Shown: positions 1 through 6,513, numbered from the stretch's first letter. The stretch: 8,460 nucleotides of DNA from Streptomyces katrae (GCF_000966975.1 NZ_JZWV01000923.1:1-8460), one strand, 5' to 3'. Notes: generated by a model from the sequence alone, not told the origin. Translations and numbers: made by a program.

Positions 1-34
1 CCCGTCTCCGAGACCGCCCAACCGGGACCCGCCC

Positions 35-70
35 CCCACCCACCGGCCCGCAGACAGGGAGGCGGGTGGG
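35..70 (-). terminator. Hairpin terminator after the KstR-like gene
   Basis: Positions 35-44 (CCCACCCACC) pair with 61-70 (GGCGGGTGGG) over ten base pairs with one A-C mismatch, leaving a 16-nt loop. It starts about 60 nt beyond the stop codon of the minus-strand repressor gene. There is no T-tract, which is normal for Streptomyces terminators. An end for the repressor transcript is the natural reading, but a hairpin alone does not prove termination. Confidence 0.45.
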
Positions 71-129
71 CAATCACCGCTCGGCCGGGACGCCTCGAGG
101 GGGAGATAGCGCGCCCCCCGACAACCCGA

Positions 130-777
130 TCAGGCCTTTTCCGCCGCCGTCAGGTCGATCAGCCGGCACACCGTCTCGATGTCTATCTTCACCTGCGCGA
201 TCGACGCCCGCCCCGACAGCCAGGTGATCAGCGCCGAGTGCCAGGTGTGCTCGATGACGCGGACCGCCGACAACTGCTCGGCCGTCGGCGGGGCCTCCAG
301 GCCCATCGCGTCGAGGATGATGGCCGTCGTCAGCCGGGAGACCGTGTCCACCTCCGGGCTGACGCTGCGGTCCGCGAACGTCAGGGCGCGGACCATGGCG
401 TCCGCCAGGTGCGGCTCCCGTTGCAGCGCCCGGAACGCGCGCATCAGGGTCTCCGCCACCCGCTCCGCCGGCTCCTCGCCCGCCGGAGGCCGCTTGCGCA
501 GGGTCGAGTGCATGTGCTGGAGCTGGTCCTGCATGGTGGCGACGAGCAGGTGCACCTTGGACGGGAAGTACCGGTACAACGTCCCCAGCGCGACCTGCGA
601 CAACTCCGCGACCTCGCGCATCTGCACGGCGTCGAAGCCGCCCCGGCTGGCCAGTTGCGCGCTCGCGTGCAGGATCCGGCGGCGGCGGGCCTCCTGGCGT
701 TCCGTCAGGGGAGGGGACGCCGGGCCGGTCATCGTCGCCGTCGCCGGTTTCGTGACGGCCTTCGCTTCCGCTGTCAT
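130..777 (-). CDS. TetR-family transcriptional repressor, KstR-like
   Basis: This 215-aa protein has an N-terminal TetR DNA-binding domain and a C-terminal ligand-binding domain. The first 25 or so residues are a disordered Ala/Thr/Pro-rich tail. The helix-turn-helix spans about residues 48-75 and contains GGFDAVQMREVAE followed by VALGTLYRYFPSKVHLL. From memory this is nearly the same as the recognition region of M. tuberculosis KstR, and later segments (ADAMVRALTFAD, WHSALITWLSGRAS) also resemble KstR. KstR represses sterol-catabolism genes and is released by a steroid-CoA ligand. The ligand here is unknown and could be another acyl-CoA. ATG at 777 is chosen because an AGGA lies about 9 nt upstream; an in-frame ATG 15 codons further in is the main alternative. 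The gene is divergent from the glycosyltransferase operon, and a KstR-type box lies between them, so autoregulation is likely. The TetR call is near certain; the KstR subfamily is likely but rests on remembered sequence. Confidence 0.9.
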   Translation of the reverse strand: MTAEAKAVTKPATATMTGPASPPLTERQEARRRRILHASAQLASRGGFDAVQMREVAELSQVALGTLYRYFPSKVHLLVATMQDQLQHMHSTLRKRPPAGEEPAERVAETLMRAFRALQREPHLADAMVRALTFADRSVSPEVDTVSRLTTAIILDAMGLEAPPTAEQLSAVRVIEHTWHSALITWLSGRASIAQVKIDIETVCRLIDLTAAEKA

Positions 778-938
778 GTGTCCCGTTCCTGGCGTTCCGT
801 GTCGTTGCGGGGGCTGCTTCCGGGATGGGTCCGCAAGCAAGGATGTCAGGCGTCCGAGCCGTGGCGCGAATCACCTGCTCCGCCTCTTACGGTGTGGTTT
901 CCGGCCGGTAGATTCAATGGTCTTCGACGGATCAAGTC

Positions 939-952
939 TGAAACTTGTTCTA
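939..952. promoter_or_regulatory. KstR-type operator in the divergent intergenic region
   Basis: The sequence TGAAACTTGTTCTA matches all eight fixed positions of the published mycobacterial KstR consensus TnnAACnnGTTnnA. Read on the minus strand it is TAGAACAAGTTTCA. It lies 162 bp upstream of the KstR-like gene and 54 bp upstream of the glycosyltransferase start, so one bound dimer pair could control both directions. It is the only such box I found in the window. A TAnnnT-like -10 (TACATT, 951-956) overlaps its right end, so binding would block a plus-strand promoter there. I saw no good -35 for that promoter. Confidence 0.7.
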
Positions 953-956
953 CATT
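951..956 (+). promoter_or_regulatory. Possible -10 element of the glycosyltransferase operon
   Basis: TACATT fits the TAnnnT pattern of actinobacterial vegetative -10 boxes and overlaps the KstR-type operator. Transcription would begin near 962-964, giving a leader of about 43 nt. The sequence 17-18 nt upstream does not resemble TTGACA, so this is only a candidate. Confidence 0.25.
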
Positions 957-960
957 ATCC

Positions 961-974
961 GAGCGGTTACGCTC
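961..974 (+). other. Small stem-loop at the start of the operon leader
   Basis: GAGCG (961-965) and CGCTC (970-974) form a perfect five-base-pair stem closed by the tetraloop GTTA. If transcription starts near 963, the hairpin would sit at or near the 5' end of the mRNA, where it could affect stability. It could equally be chance in GC-rich DNA. Confidence 0.2.
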
Positions 975-1005
975 CGGCGACAGCGCAGGGAGAAGGGGGC
1001 CGAGA

Positions 1006-2322
1006 GTGACCGCAGAGGCCATGGTGACAAGCCCTTTCGAGGCTTTCGAGGCTTCCGCCACCGACGGCGACCGCCCGTTGCGCATCGCACTCCTCACCTA
1101 TAAGGGGAACCCGTTCTGCGGCGGCCAGGGCGTCTACGTCCGCCACCTCTCCCGCGAGCTCGTGAAGCTGGGCCACTCCGTCGAGGTGATCGGCGCGCAG
1201 CCCTATCCGGTGCTCGACACCGGCGCCACGCTCACCGAACTGCCGAGCCTGGACCTCTACCGCAGCCCCGACCCGTTCCGCACGCCCAAGCGCGACGAGT
1301 ACCGGGACTGGATCGACGCCCTGGAAGTCGCGACGATGTGGACCGGCGGCTTTCCCGAGCCGCTGACCTTCTCCCTCCGCGCCCGGCGCCACCTCCAGGC
1401 CCGCGCGGGCGAGTTCGACGTCATCCACGACAACCAGACCCTCGGCTACGGCCTGCTCGGCGACCTCGGCGCACCGCTGGTGACGACCATCCACCACCCC
1501 ATCACCGTCGACCGCAAGCTGGACCTCGCCGCCGCCAAGGACCGCAAGAAGCGGGCCTCCGTGCGCCGCTGGTACGCGTTCACCCGCATGCAGGGCCGCG
1601 TGGCCCGCCGCCTGCCCTCCGTCCTCACGGTCTCCGGCTCCTCCCGGCAGGAGATCGCCGAACACCTCGGCGTCCGCGACGACCGCATCCACGTCGTCCA
1701 CATCGGCGCCGACACCGACCTCTGGTCGCCCGACCCCTCCGTGGCCGAGGTCCCCGGCCGGATCGTGACCACCTCCAGCGCCGACGTCCCGCTCAAGGGC
1801 CTCGTCCACCTCGTCGAGGCGCTCGCCAAGCTGCGCACCGAGCAGCCCGACGCGCACCTCGTCGTGGTCGGCAAGCGGGCCGAGAGCGGACCGGTCGCCC
1901 GCGCGATCGAGAAGTACGACCTCCAGGACGCGGTGCGCTTCGTCAAGGGCATCACCGACGCCGAGCTCGTCGACCTCGTGCGCAGCGCCCAGGTGGCCTG
2001 CGTGCCCTCCCTCTACGAAGGCTTCTCACTCCCGGCCGCCGAGGCCATGGCCACCGGCACCCCGCTCGTCGCCACCACCGGCGGGGCCATCCCCGAGGTG
2101 GCGGGCCCGGACGGGGAGACCTGTCTGGCCGTGCCGCCCGGCGACGCGGGGGCGCTGGCCGCTGCCCTGGGCCGGATGCTGGGCGACGCCGGCCTGCGCG
2201 CCCGCCTCGGCGCGGCGGGCCGGCAGCGGGTGCTGGCCCGGTTCACCTGGGCCAAGGCGGCCGAAGGCACCGTGGCGCACTACAGAGCCGCCATCGCGCG
2301 CACCGCCGCCCGGACCCGGTGA
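1006..2322 (+). CDS. GT4-family glycosyltransferase (GT-B fold)
   Basis: This 438-aa retaining glycosyltransferase has the usual length and layout of family GT4 (Glyco_transf_4 then Glycos_transf_1). The N-terminal Rossmann domain begins with LRIALLTYKG and the glycine-rich acceptor loop GGQG (residues 39-42), followed by IHDNQTLGYG and TTIHHP. The C-terminal nucleotide-sugar domain contains the conserved lysine in PLKG (K264), a VVVGKR strand and the E-x7-E motif EGFSLPAAE (E338, E346), which contacts the donor sugar nucleotide. No signal peptide or membrane helix is seen, so it is probably cytosolic or peripheral at the membrane, moving a sugar onto a lipid or glycan. Donor and acceptor cannot be told from sequence. 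GTG at 1006 is preferred because AAGGGGG (993-999) lies 6 nt upstream; an ATG at 1021 is possible. It is the first gene of an apparent operon downstream of the KstR-type box. Confidence 0.9.
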   Translation: MTAEAMVTSPFEAFEASATDGDRPLRIALLTYKGNPFCGGQGVYVRHLSRELVKLGHSVEVIGAQPYPVLDTGATLTELPSLDLYRSPDPFRTPKRDEYRDWIDALEVATMWTGGFPEPLTFSLRARRHLQARAGEFDVIHDNQTLGYGLLGDLGAPLVTTIHHPITVDRKLDLAAAKDRKKRASVRRWYAFTRMQGRVARRLPSVLTVSGSSRQEIAEHLGVRDDRIHVVHIGADTDLWSPDPSVAEVPGRIVTTSSADVPLKGLVHLVEALAKLRTEQPDAHLVVVGKRAESGPVARAIEKYDLQDAVRFVKGITDAELVDLVRSAQVACVPSLYEGFSLPAAEAMATGTPLVATTGGAIPEVAGPDGETCLAVPPGDAGALAAALGRMLGDAGLRARLGAAGRQRVLARFTWAKAAEGTVAHYRAAIARTAARTR

Positions 2323-2480
2323 GCAACGCACCACCCAGGCCCCACCACCCAGGCACCCGCACCCACCGCACCACCCCCCCCCGCACCACCCAGCACCACC
2401 CCACCCAAGCACCGCTCCACCCGCTCCACCCCGCACCACCCGCTTCACCCCGCACCACCCGCACCACCCTTCACCCCCGT
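2323..2480 (+). repeat. C-rich, G-poor intergenic repeat tract (possible rut site / G-quadruplex on minus strand)
   Basis: Almost the whole gap between the glycosyltransferase and methyltransferase genes is built from C and A with little G or T. The exact 9-mer GCACCACCC occurs seven times (starts 2328, 2368, 2383, 2393, 2433, 2452, 2461). From 2420 to 2469 C-runs begin every 9-10 bp (2420, 2429, 2439, 2448, 2458, 2467), each separated by 6 nt, with another run at 2474-2478. The minus strand therefore carries consecutive G-runs of three or more with loops of 6 nt or less, the textbook G-quadruplex pattern. The untranslated plus-strand RNA would be unstructured and C-rich, as at Rho-utilisation sites. 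Both roles are inferred; the repeat itself is directly visible. Confidence 0.8.
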
Positions 2481-2500
2481 GACCGCGAAGGCAGGACCCC

Positions 2501-3244
2501 GTGCTGACCGTCGATTTCTCCCGGTTCCCGCTCGCCGCAGGCGACCGTGTGCTCGATCTGGGCTGCGGCGCAGGCCGGCACGCCTTCGAGTGCTACCGGC
2601 GCGGCGCCCAGGTCGTCGCCGTCGACCGCAACGGCGAGGAGATCCGCGAGGTCGCCAAGTGGTTCGCCGCCATGAAGGAGGCCGGTGAGGCCCCGGCCGG
2701 AGCCACCGCCACCGCCATGGAGGGCGACGCCCTGGCCCTGCCCTTCCCCGACGAGTCCTTCGACGTCGTCATCATCTCCGAGGTGATGGAGCACATCCCC
2801 GACGACAAGGGCGTCCTCGCCGAGATGGTGCGCGTGCTCAAGCCGGGCGGCCGCATAGCGGTCACCGTCCCGCGCTACGGCCCGGAGAAGATCTGCTGGG
2901 CCCTGTCCGACGCCTACCACGAGGTCGAGGGCGGCCACATCCGCATCTACAAGGCGGACGAACTCCTCGGCAAGATGAAGCAGGCCGGCCTCAAGCCGTA
3001 CGGCACCCACCACGCGCACGGCCTGCACTCCCCGTACTGGTGGCTCAAGTGCGCCTTCGGCGTGGACAACGACAAGGCGCTGCCGGTCAAGGCGTACCAC
3101 AAGCTCCTGGTCTGGGACATCATGAAGAAGCCCCTGGCCACCCGCCTCGCCGAGCAGGCCCTCAACCCGCTCATCGGCAAGAGCTTCGTCGCCTACGCGA
3201 CCAAGCCCCACCTCCCCGTCGGCACGGCCGGCTCCGCCCAGTGA
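2501..3244 (+). CDS. Class I SAM-dependent methyltransferase
   Basis: This 247-aa protein is a Methyltransf_11/25-type enzyme. Motif I is RVLDLGCGAG (residues 16-25), the SAM-binding loop. The acidic end of strand 2 is in VVAVDRNGEE, motif post-I is GDALALPFPDESFDVV, and MVRVLKPGGRIAVTVPR closes the Rossmann core. The last 110 or so residues, including GGHIRIY and a Trp/His-rich stretch HSPYWWLKCAFG, form a substrate region I do not recognise; it suggests a bulky or hydrophobic substrate. No membrane helix is evident. GTG at 2501 is preceded by AGGA (2493-2496), a rather short spacing of 4 nt. The core begins only 15 residues from the start, which is tight but complete. It follows the C-rich tract, and its stop TGA overlaps the start of the next gene, so the two are probably translationally coupled. 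A lipid- or sugar-modifying role in one pathway with the glycosyltransferase is an inference. Confidence 0.88.
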   Translation: MLTVDFSRFPLAAGDRVLDLGCGAGRHAFECYRRGAQVVAVDRNGEEIREVAKWFAAMKEAGEAPAGATATAMEGDALALPFPDESFDVVIISEVMEHIPDDKGVLAEMVRVLKPGGRIAVTVPRYGPEKICWALSDAYHEVEGGHIRIYKADELLGKMKQAGLKPYGTHHAHGLHSPYWWLKCAFGVDNDKALPVKAYHKLLVWDIMKKPLATRLAEQALNPLIGKSFVAYATKPHLPVGTAGSAQ

Positions 3245-4329
3245 GCTCGCCGGAGCGCACCGTCCCCGAACACCTCGTCCTGGACGGCGTGCTGACCGCC
3301 GAGCAGGCGGCCGAGACGGTGGCCGGGATACTCGCCGTGCAGCGCGCGGACGGGGCCATACCGTGGTTCCGTGGCCACCACCTCGACCCGTGGGACCACA
3401 CCGAGGCCGCCATGGCCCTGGACGCGGCCGGCGAACACGAGGCGGCGGAGCGCGCCTACGCCTGGCTGGCCCGCCACCAGAACCCGGACGGCTCCTGGTA
3501 CGCGGCCTACGCGGACCGGCCCGAGGGCGTGGACACCGCCGAACCGCAGGACGCGGGCCGGGAGTCCAACTTCGTCGCGTACATCGCCGTCGGCGTCTGG
3601 CACCACTACCTGGCCACCGGCGACGACACCTTCCTGGACCGGATGTGGCCGGCGGTGGTGGCGGCCGTCGAGTTCGTGCTCGGCCTCCAGCAGCCCGGCG
3701 GCGAGATCGGCTGGAAGCGCGAGGCGGACGGCACGGCCGTCACCGACGCCCTGCTGACCGGCTCCTCCTCCATCCACCAGGCGCTGCGCTGCGCCCTGGC
3801 CATCGCCGACCACCGCGGTGACCCGCAGCCGGACTGGGAGCTGGCGGCGGGCGCGCTGGGGCACGCGATACGCCGGCACCCGGAGCGGTTCCTGGACAAG
3901 TCCCGCTACTCGATGGACTGGTACTACCCGGTGCTGGGCGGCGCCCTGACGGGTGCGGAGGCGAAGGCGCGGGTCGAGGAGCGCTGGGAGGAGTTCGTCG
4001 TCCCGGACCTGGGGGTGCGGTGCGTGCTGCCGAACCCGTGGGTGACGGGCGGGGAGTCCTGCGAGCTCGCGCTCACCCTGTGGGCGATGGGGGAGTCGGA
4101 CCGGGCGCTGGAGGTCCTGCGCTCGATCGGCCACCTGCGCGCCGAGAACGGCATGTACTGGACGGGTTACGTCTTCGAGGACCGGGCGGTGTGGCCGGTG
4201 GAGCAGACGACCTGGACGGCCGGCTCGCTGCTGCTGGCGGTGGCCGCGCTGGGCGGCGAAGAGGCCACCACCGTCGTCTTCGGCGGCGAGCGGCTCCCGG
4301 CGGGCCTGGACCCGGGCTGCTGCGCGTGA
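3241..4329 (+). CDS. Alpha/alpha-toroid protein (annotated 'prenyltransferase' in homologues; possibly glycosidase-like)
   Basis: This 362-aa protein begins at GTG 3241, overlapping the methyltransferase stop (GTGA), a classic coupled junction. Repeated helical hairpins with QW-like turns are visible: QRADGAI (from Q34), QNPDGSW (Q80-W86) and QQPGGEIGW (Q150-W158). This is the alpha/alpha-toroid signature shared by terpene cyclases, protein prenyltransferases and six-hairpin glycosidases. Relatives are, from memory, often labelled 'prenyltransferase', but I find no DXDD or DDXXD motif. The stretch WHHYLATGDDTFLDRMWP instead looks like the helical barrel of GH15-type glycosidases. Acidic residues in DPWDHTE (D49, D52, E55) are candidates for a polar active site. 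No signal peptide is seen, so it is probably cytosolic. Beside a glycosyltransferase, a glycan-trimming or glycan-binding role is more plausible than prenyl transfer, but the function is unassigned. Confidence 0.85.
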   Translation: MSSPERTVPEHLVLDGVLTAEQAAETVAGILAVQRADGAIPWFRGHHLDPWDHTEAAMALDAAGEHEAAERAYAWLARHQNPDGSWYAAYADRPEGVDTAEPQDAGRESNFVAYIAVGVWHHYLATGDDTFLDRMWPAVVAAVEFVLGLQQPGGEIGWKREADGTAVTDALLTGSSSIHQALRCALAIADHRGDPQPDWELAAGALGHAIRRHPERFLDKSRYSMDWYYPVLGGALTGAEAKARVEERWEEFVVPDLGVRCVLPNPWVTGGESCELALTLWAMGESDRALEVLRSIGHLRAENGMYWTGYVFEDRAVWPVEQTTWTAGSLLLAVAALGGEEATTVVFGGERLPAGLDPGCCA

Positions 4330-4336
4330 CCGGCGG

Positions 4337-4374
4337 CGGGCGGGCGGCGGGGTGACGGCCCCGGCGCCCGCCCG
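4337..4374. terminator. Bidirectional hairpin terminator between convergent genes
   Basis: Positions 4337-4352 pair with 4359-4374 over sixteen positions with a single G-G mismatch, enclosing the 6-nt loop TGACGG. It fills the 51-bp gap between the toroid gene and the convergent small membrane-protein gene, so it could end transcripts from both sides. No T-tract follows on either strand. Confidence 0.65.
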
Positions 4375-4380
4375 GCTGGT

Positions 4381-4686
4381 TCAGACGCGCTGGAGGAGAC
4401 GGGCCAGGGCGTGGCCCGCCACCAGGTAGACCACGGCGGCCACGCCGTAACCGACGATCACCTGGGCCCAGTGGCGGCTGAGGTGGAAGATGTCGAGCGA
4501 CCAGCCGGCCAGCCAGGTCGCCGCGTCGTGGAACCACTGGACCACGTCGTTGGAGCGGTTCGCGTCCAGCAGGTCGAGCACGATCCAGACGACGATGATC
4601 AGCGCGACGATGTCGGCTGCCAGCGCCACGAGCCGGCCGGCCGACCAGCCGGCCCGGTGGCGTCCTGCGCTGCGGTCTGCGTACAT
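4381..4686 (-). CDS. Small two-helix membrane protein, hypothetical
   Basis: This protein of about 101 aa has a basic N-terminus (DRSAGRHRAG), a strong membrane helix at about residues 19-40 (AADIVALIIVVWIVLDLL), an amphipathic Trp-rich segment at 45-68 and a second helix at about 74-96 ending in a basic tail (ALARLLQRV). The charge pattern suggests both ends face the cytoplasm. It resembles short conserved Streptomyces membrane proteins of unknown role; I do not recognise a named family. ATG 4686 is chosen because the protein-like pattern starts there, though no good Shine-Dalgarno is present: the nearest GGGAG is 16 nt away. A longer in-frame reading from 4827 would add 47 low-complexity residues and overlap the divergent gene, so it is unlikely. 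It converges on the toroid gene and diverges from the lipoprotein gene. Confidence 0.65.
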   Translation of the reverse strand: MYADRSAGRHRAGWSAGRLVALAADIVALIIVVWIVLDLLDANRSNDVVQWFHDAATWLAGWSLDIFHLSRHWAQVIVGYGVAAVVYLVAGHALARLLQRV

Positions 4687-4705
4687 GCCGGGCGTCTTGC
4701 CGCTC

Positions 4706-4728
4706 CCGCACGGTTGAAACCCGTACGG
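4706..4728. promoter_or_regulatory. Imperfect inverted repeat in divergent promoter region
   Basis: CCGCACGG (4706-4713) and CCGTACGG (4721-4728) form an eight-position inverted repeat with one mismatch around TTGAAAC. It lies 20 bp upstream of the small membrane-protein gene and 102 bp upstream of the lipoprotein gene. It could be an operator or a chance GC-rich hairpin; I saw no clear promoter boxes beside it. Confidence 0.2.
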
Positions 4729-4829
4729 CTGGACGTCCTGCCCCGCCGGATCCGAACGGGTGGCCCGACTGGCGGGGTGGCGGTGGCCGGGTGAGGCTGC
4801 GGAGGACACCTCAGTCCCCGGAGGCAACC

Positions 4830-5471
4830 GTGCGCGTACCCACTACCGTCCGATTCCGTCGCGCCGTGACGGCCTTGGTCCTGTCCACCTCCCTGCTGGC
4901 CGGCGCCACCGCGTGCGGCTCCGGTGGGGACCGGGGCCGACGGGAGGAGGTCTCGTCGGCGGCGACGGCGGCGGAGCTGGCCGCCCTCGCCGTGGCGGAG
5001 CCGGAGGCGGCCGAGGCCGACGCGCTGGCCGCTGCGACGCCCGAGCCGAGCACGTCGGCGGAGCGGCAGAAGTTCGCCAAGACGCGCTTCGTCGCCAACG
5101 CCGGTCTCGCGGCGGGGGCCACCTATCAGTGGATCATCAAGCCGTACCGGGCGGGCAAGTTCAAGAAGGGTGCGAAGGGCCGTACGTTCGCGCTGATCAA
5201 GGCGGGTCTCGCGGGCGCCTTCGCGTACAACCGGCTGAAGGCGGCGGCCGAGAACGCCCAGGGCGACCCGTTGCTGTCGAAGGCCGTGGCTCCGCTCACG
5301 GCGGGCATCGACTCCCTCAAGAACCTGGCCACCAAGCTGCGCAAGGGCCAGGCGGGTGACGCCGACATCAGCTCCTTCGAGAACGTGATCAGCGGGGTGA
5401 AGGAGGCCGGCAAGAGCGCGGGCGCCCCGGTGACCGACCAGGTGCCGAGCGTCTCCCAGCTCGGAGGCTGA
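4830..5471 (+). CDS. Putative secreted lipoprotein, hypothetical
   Basis: This 213-aa protein has a typical bacterial export signal: basic n-region (RFRRA), hydrophobic core VTALVLSTSLLAG and a lipobox-like ATA-C ending at Cys29. The -3 position is Ala rather than Leu, so the lipobox is slightly atypical, but the following GSGG and charged linker are what is expected for a diacylated lipoprotein on the outer face of the membrane. After an Ala/Glu-rich, probably disordered stretch (about residues 38-75), the rest is Ala/Gly/Lys-rich and predicted helical, with small-residue segments (NAGLAAGATY, KAGLAGAFAY) that could pack against each other or the membrane. I recognise no enzymatic motif. The start is well fixed: GGAGG at 4820-4824 stands 5 nt before GTG 4830. 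It is convergent with the oxidoreductase gene, leaving a 31-bp GC-rich gap. Confidence 0.8.
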   Translation: MRVPTTVRFRRAVTALVLSTSLLAGATACGSGGDRGRREEVSSAATAAELAALAVAEPEAAEADALAAATPEPSTSAERQKFAKTRFVANAGLAAGATYQWIIKPYRAGKFKKGAKGRTFALIKAGLAGAFAYNRLKAAAENAQGDPLLSKAVAPLTAGIDSLKNLATKLRKGQAGDADISSFENVISGVKEAGKSAGAPVTDQVPSVSQLGG

Positions 5472-5502
5472 CCACCGGACCGGCGGCGGCACCGGCCCGG
5501 GC

Positions 5503-6513
5503 CTAGCCGTTCAGGTCCGCCAGGACCCGGAGGGTGTGCGGGTCCGGGGCGGTGACGAGGAGGTCGGTGACCGGGCCCTTGCGCCACAGTTCGAGCCGTT
5601 CCGCGATCCGCCCGCGGGGGCCGACCAGGGAGATCTCGTCGGCGAAGGCGTCCGGGACGGCGAGGACCGCCTCCTGCCTGCGCCCGGCCAGGAACAGCTC
5701 CTGGATCCGCCGGGCCTCGTCCCCGTACCCCATCCGGGCCATCAGGTCGGCGTGGAAGTTGCGGGCCGCGTGCCCCATGCCGCCGATGTAGAAGCCCAGC
5801 ATCGCCTTGACCGGGAGCAGGCCCTCGGAGACGTCCTCGCAGACGTGGGCCCGGGCCATCGGCGCGATCATGAACCCCTCGGGGAGGCCGGTCAGGGAGG
5901 CCTGGTAGACGTCCGTGCGGGTCGGTGACCAGTACAGCGGCAGCCAGCCGTCGGCGATCCGGGTGGTCTGGGCGATGTTCTTCGGTCCCTCCGCCCCCAG
6001 CAGCAGCGGGAGGTCCGCCCGCAGCGGGTGGGTGATGGGCTTGAGGGCTTTGCCCAGGCCGGTGCCGTCCTCCCCCCGGTACGGGTGGGTGTGGAAGCGG
6101 CCGTCCAGGGCGACCGGGGCCTCGCGGCGCAGCACCTGGCGGACGACGTCCACGTACTCACGGGTGGCGGTGAGCGGGCTCGCGGGGAAGGGGCGCCCGT
6201 ACCAGCCCTCCACGACCTGCGGTCCGGACAGGCCCAGGCCCAGCATCATCCGGCCGCCGGAGAGGTGGTCCAGGGTGAGGGCGTGCATGGCGGTGGCGGT
6301 GGGGGTCCGGGCGGCCATCTGGGCGATGGCGGTGCCCAGGCGGATGCGGGAGGTGTGTGCGGCGATCCAGGTGAGCGGGGTGAAGGCGTCGGAGCCCCAG
6401 GCTTCGGCGGTCCACACCGAGTCGTAGCCCAGGCGCTCGGCCTCGGTGGCGAGGTCGAGGTGGGAGGGGCTGGGGCCGCGGCCCCAGTAGCCGAGTGCGA
6501 GTCCGAGGCGCAT
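5503..6513 (-). CDS. LLM-class F420-dependent oxidoreductase, Rv3520c family
   Basis: This 336-aa TIM-barrel protein of the luciferase-like monooxygenase superfamily probably uses coenzyme F420. Signature segments in order are LGLALGYWG at the N-terminus, SVWTAEAWGSDAFTPL, RIRLGTAIAQMAARTP, LTLDHLSGGRMMLGLG, SGPQVVEGWYGRPF, LKPITHPLRADLP, LLGAEGPKN and GFYIGGMGHAARNFHADL. From memory these match M. tuberculosis Rv3520c almost block by block, and the length is also right. That family member lies in the mycobacterial KstR (sterol) regulon; its exact substrate is not established to my knowledge. ATG 6513 is supported by GGGAGGG about 8 nt upstream and by the family N-terminus. An ATG at 6588 in the same frame would add 25 mostly Ala residues and is unlikely. 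The leader holds a hexanucleotide repeat and an inverted repeat. The protein is cytosolic. The family call is firm; the physiological role is open. Confidence 0.92.
   Translation of the reverse strand: MRLGLALGYWGRGPSPSHLDLATEAERLGYDSVWTAEAWGSDAFTPLTWIAAHTSRIRLGTAIAQMAARTPTATAMHALTLDHLSGGRMMLGLGLSGPQVVEGWYGRPFPASPLTATREYVDVVRQVLRREAPVALDGRFHTHPYRGEDGTGLGKALKPITHPLRADLPLLLGAEGPKNIAQTTRIADGWLPLYWSPTRTDVYQASLTGLPEGFMIAPMARAHVCEDVSEGLLPVKAMLGFYIGGMGHAARNFHADLMARMGYGDEARRIQELFLAGRRQEAVLAVPDAFADEISLVGPRGRIAERLELWRKGPVTDLLVTAPDPHTLRVLADLNG

Noticed and set aside
238..1005. Open plus-strand frame extending the glycosyltransferase by 256 codons upstream
   Set aside because: It runs antisense through the repressor gene, gives low-complexity Arg-rich sequence without family similarity, and the GT4 fold begins just after the well-placed GTG at 1006.
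2323..2480. CRISPR-like array, because of regularly spaced short repeats
   Set aside because: The unit is only 9-10 bp, with no distinct spacers, and no cas genes are present. It is a simple C-rich tandem repeat.
2479..2688. Alternative GTG at 2479 as a start for the methyltransferase
   Set aside because: It is in a different frame and its product is Arg/Pro-rich without motifs; GTG 2501 leads straight into the SAM-binding motif.
4073..4711. Long minus-strand open frame overlapping the toroid gene end and the small membrane protein
   Set aside because: The translation is Arg/Pro/Gly-rich with no domain. It overlaps the well-supported toroid gene and the terminator, as expected of a GC-rich shadow frame.
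5472..5502. Bidirectional terminator between the lipoprotein and oxidoreductase genes
   Set aside because: Only very short CCGG-type pairings could be made. No stem is strong enough to call, although termination must occur somewhere between these convergent genes.
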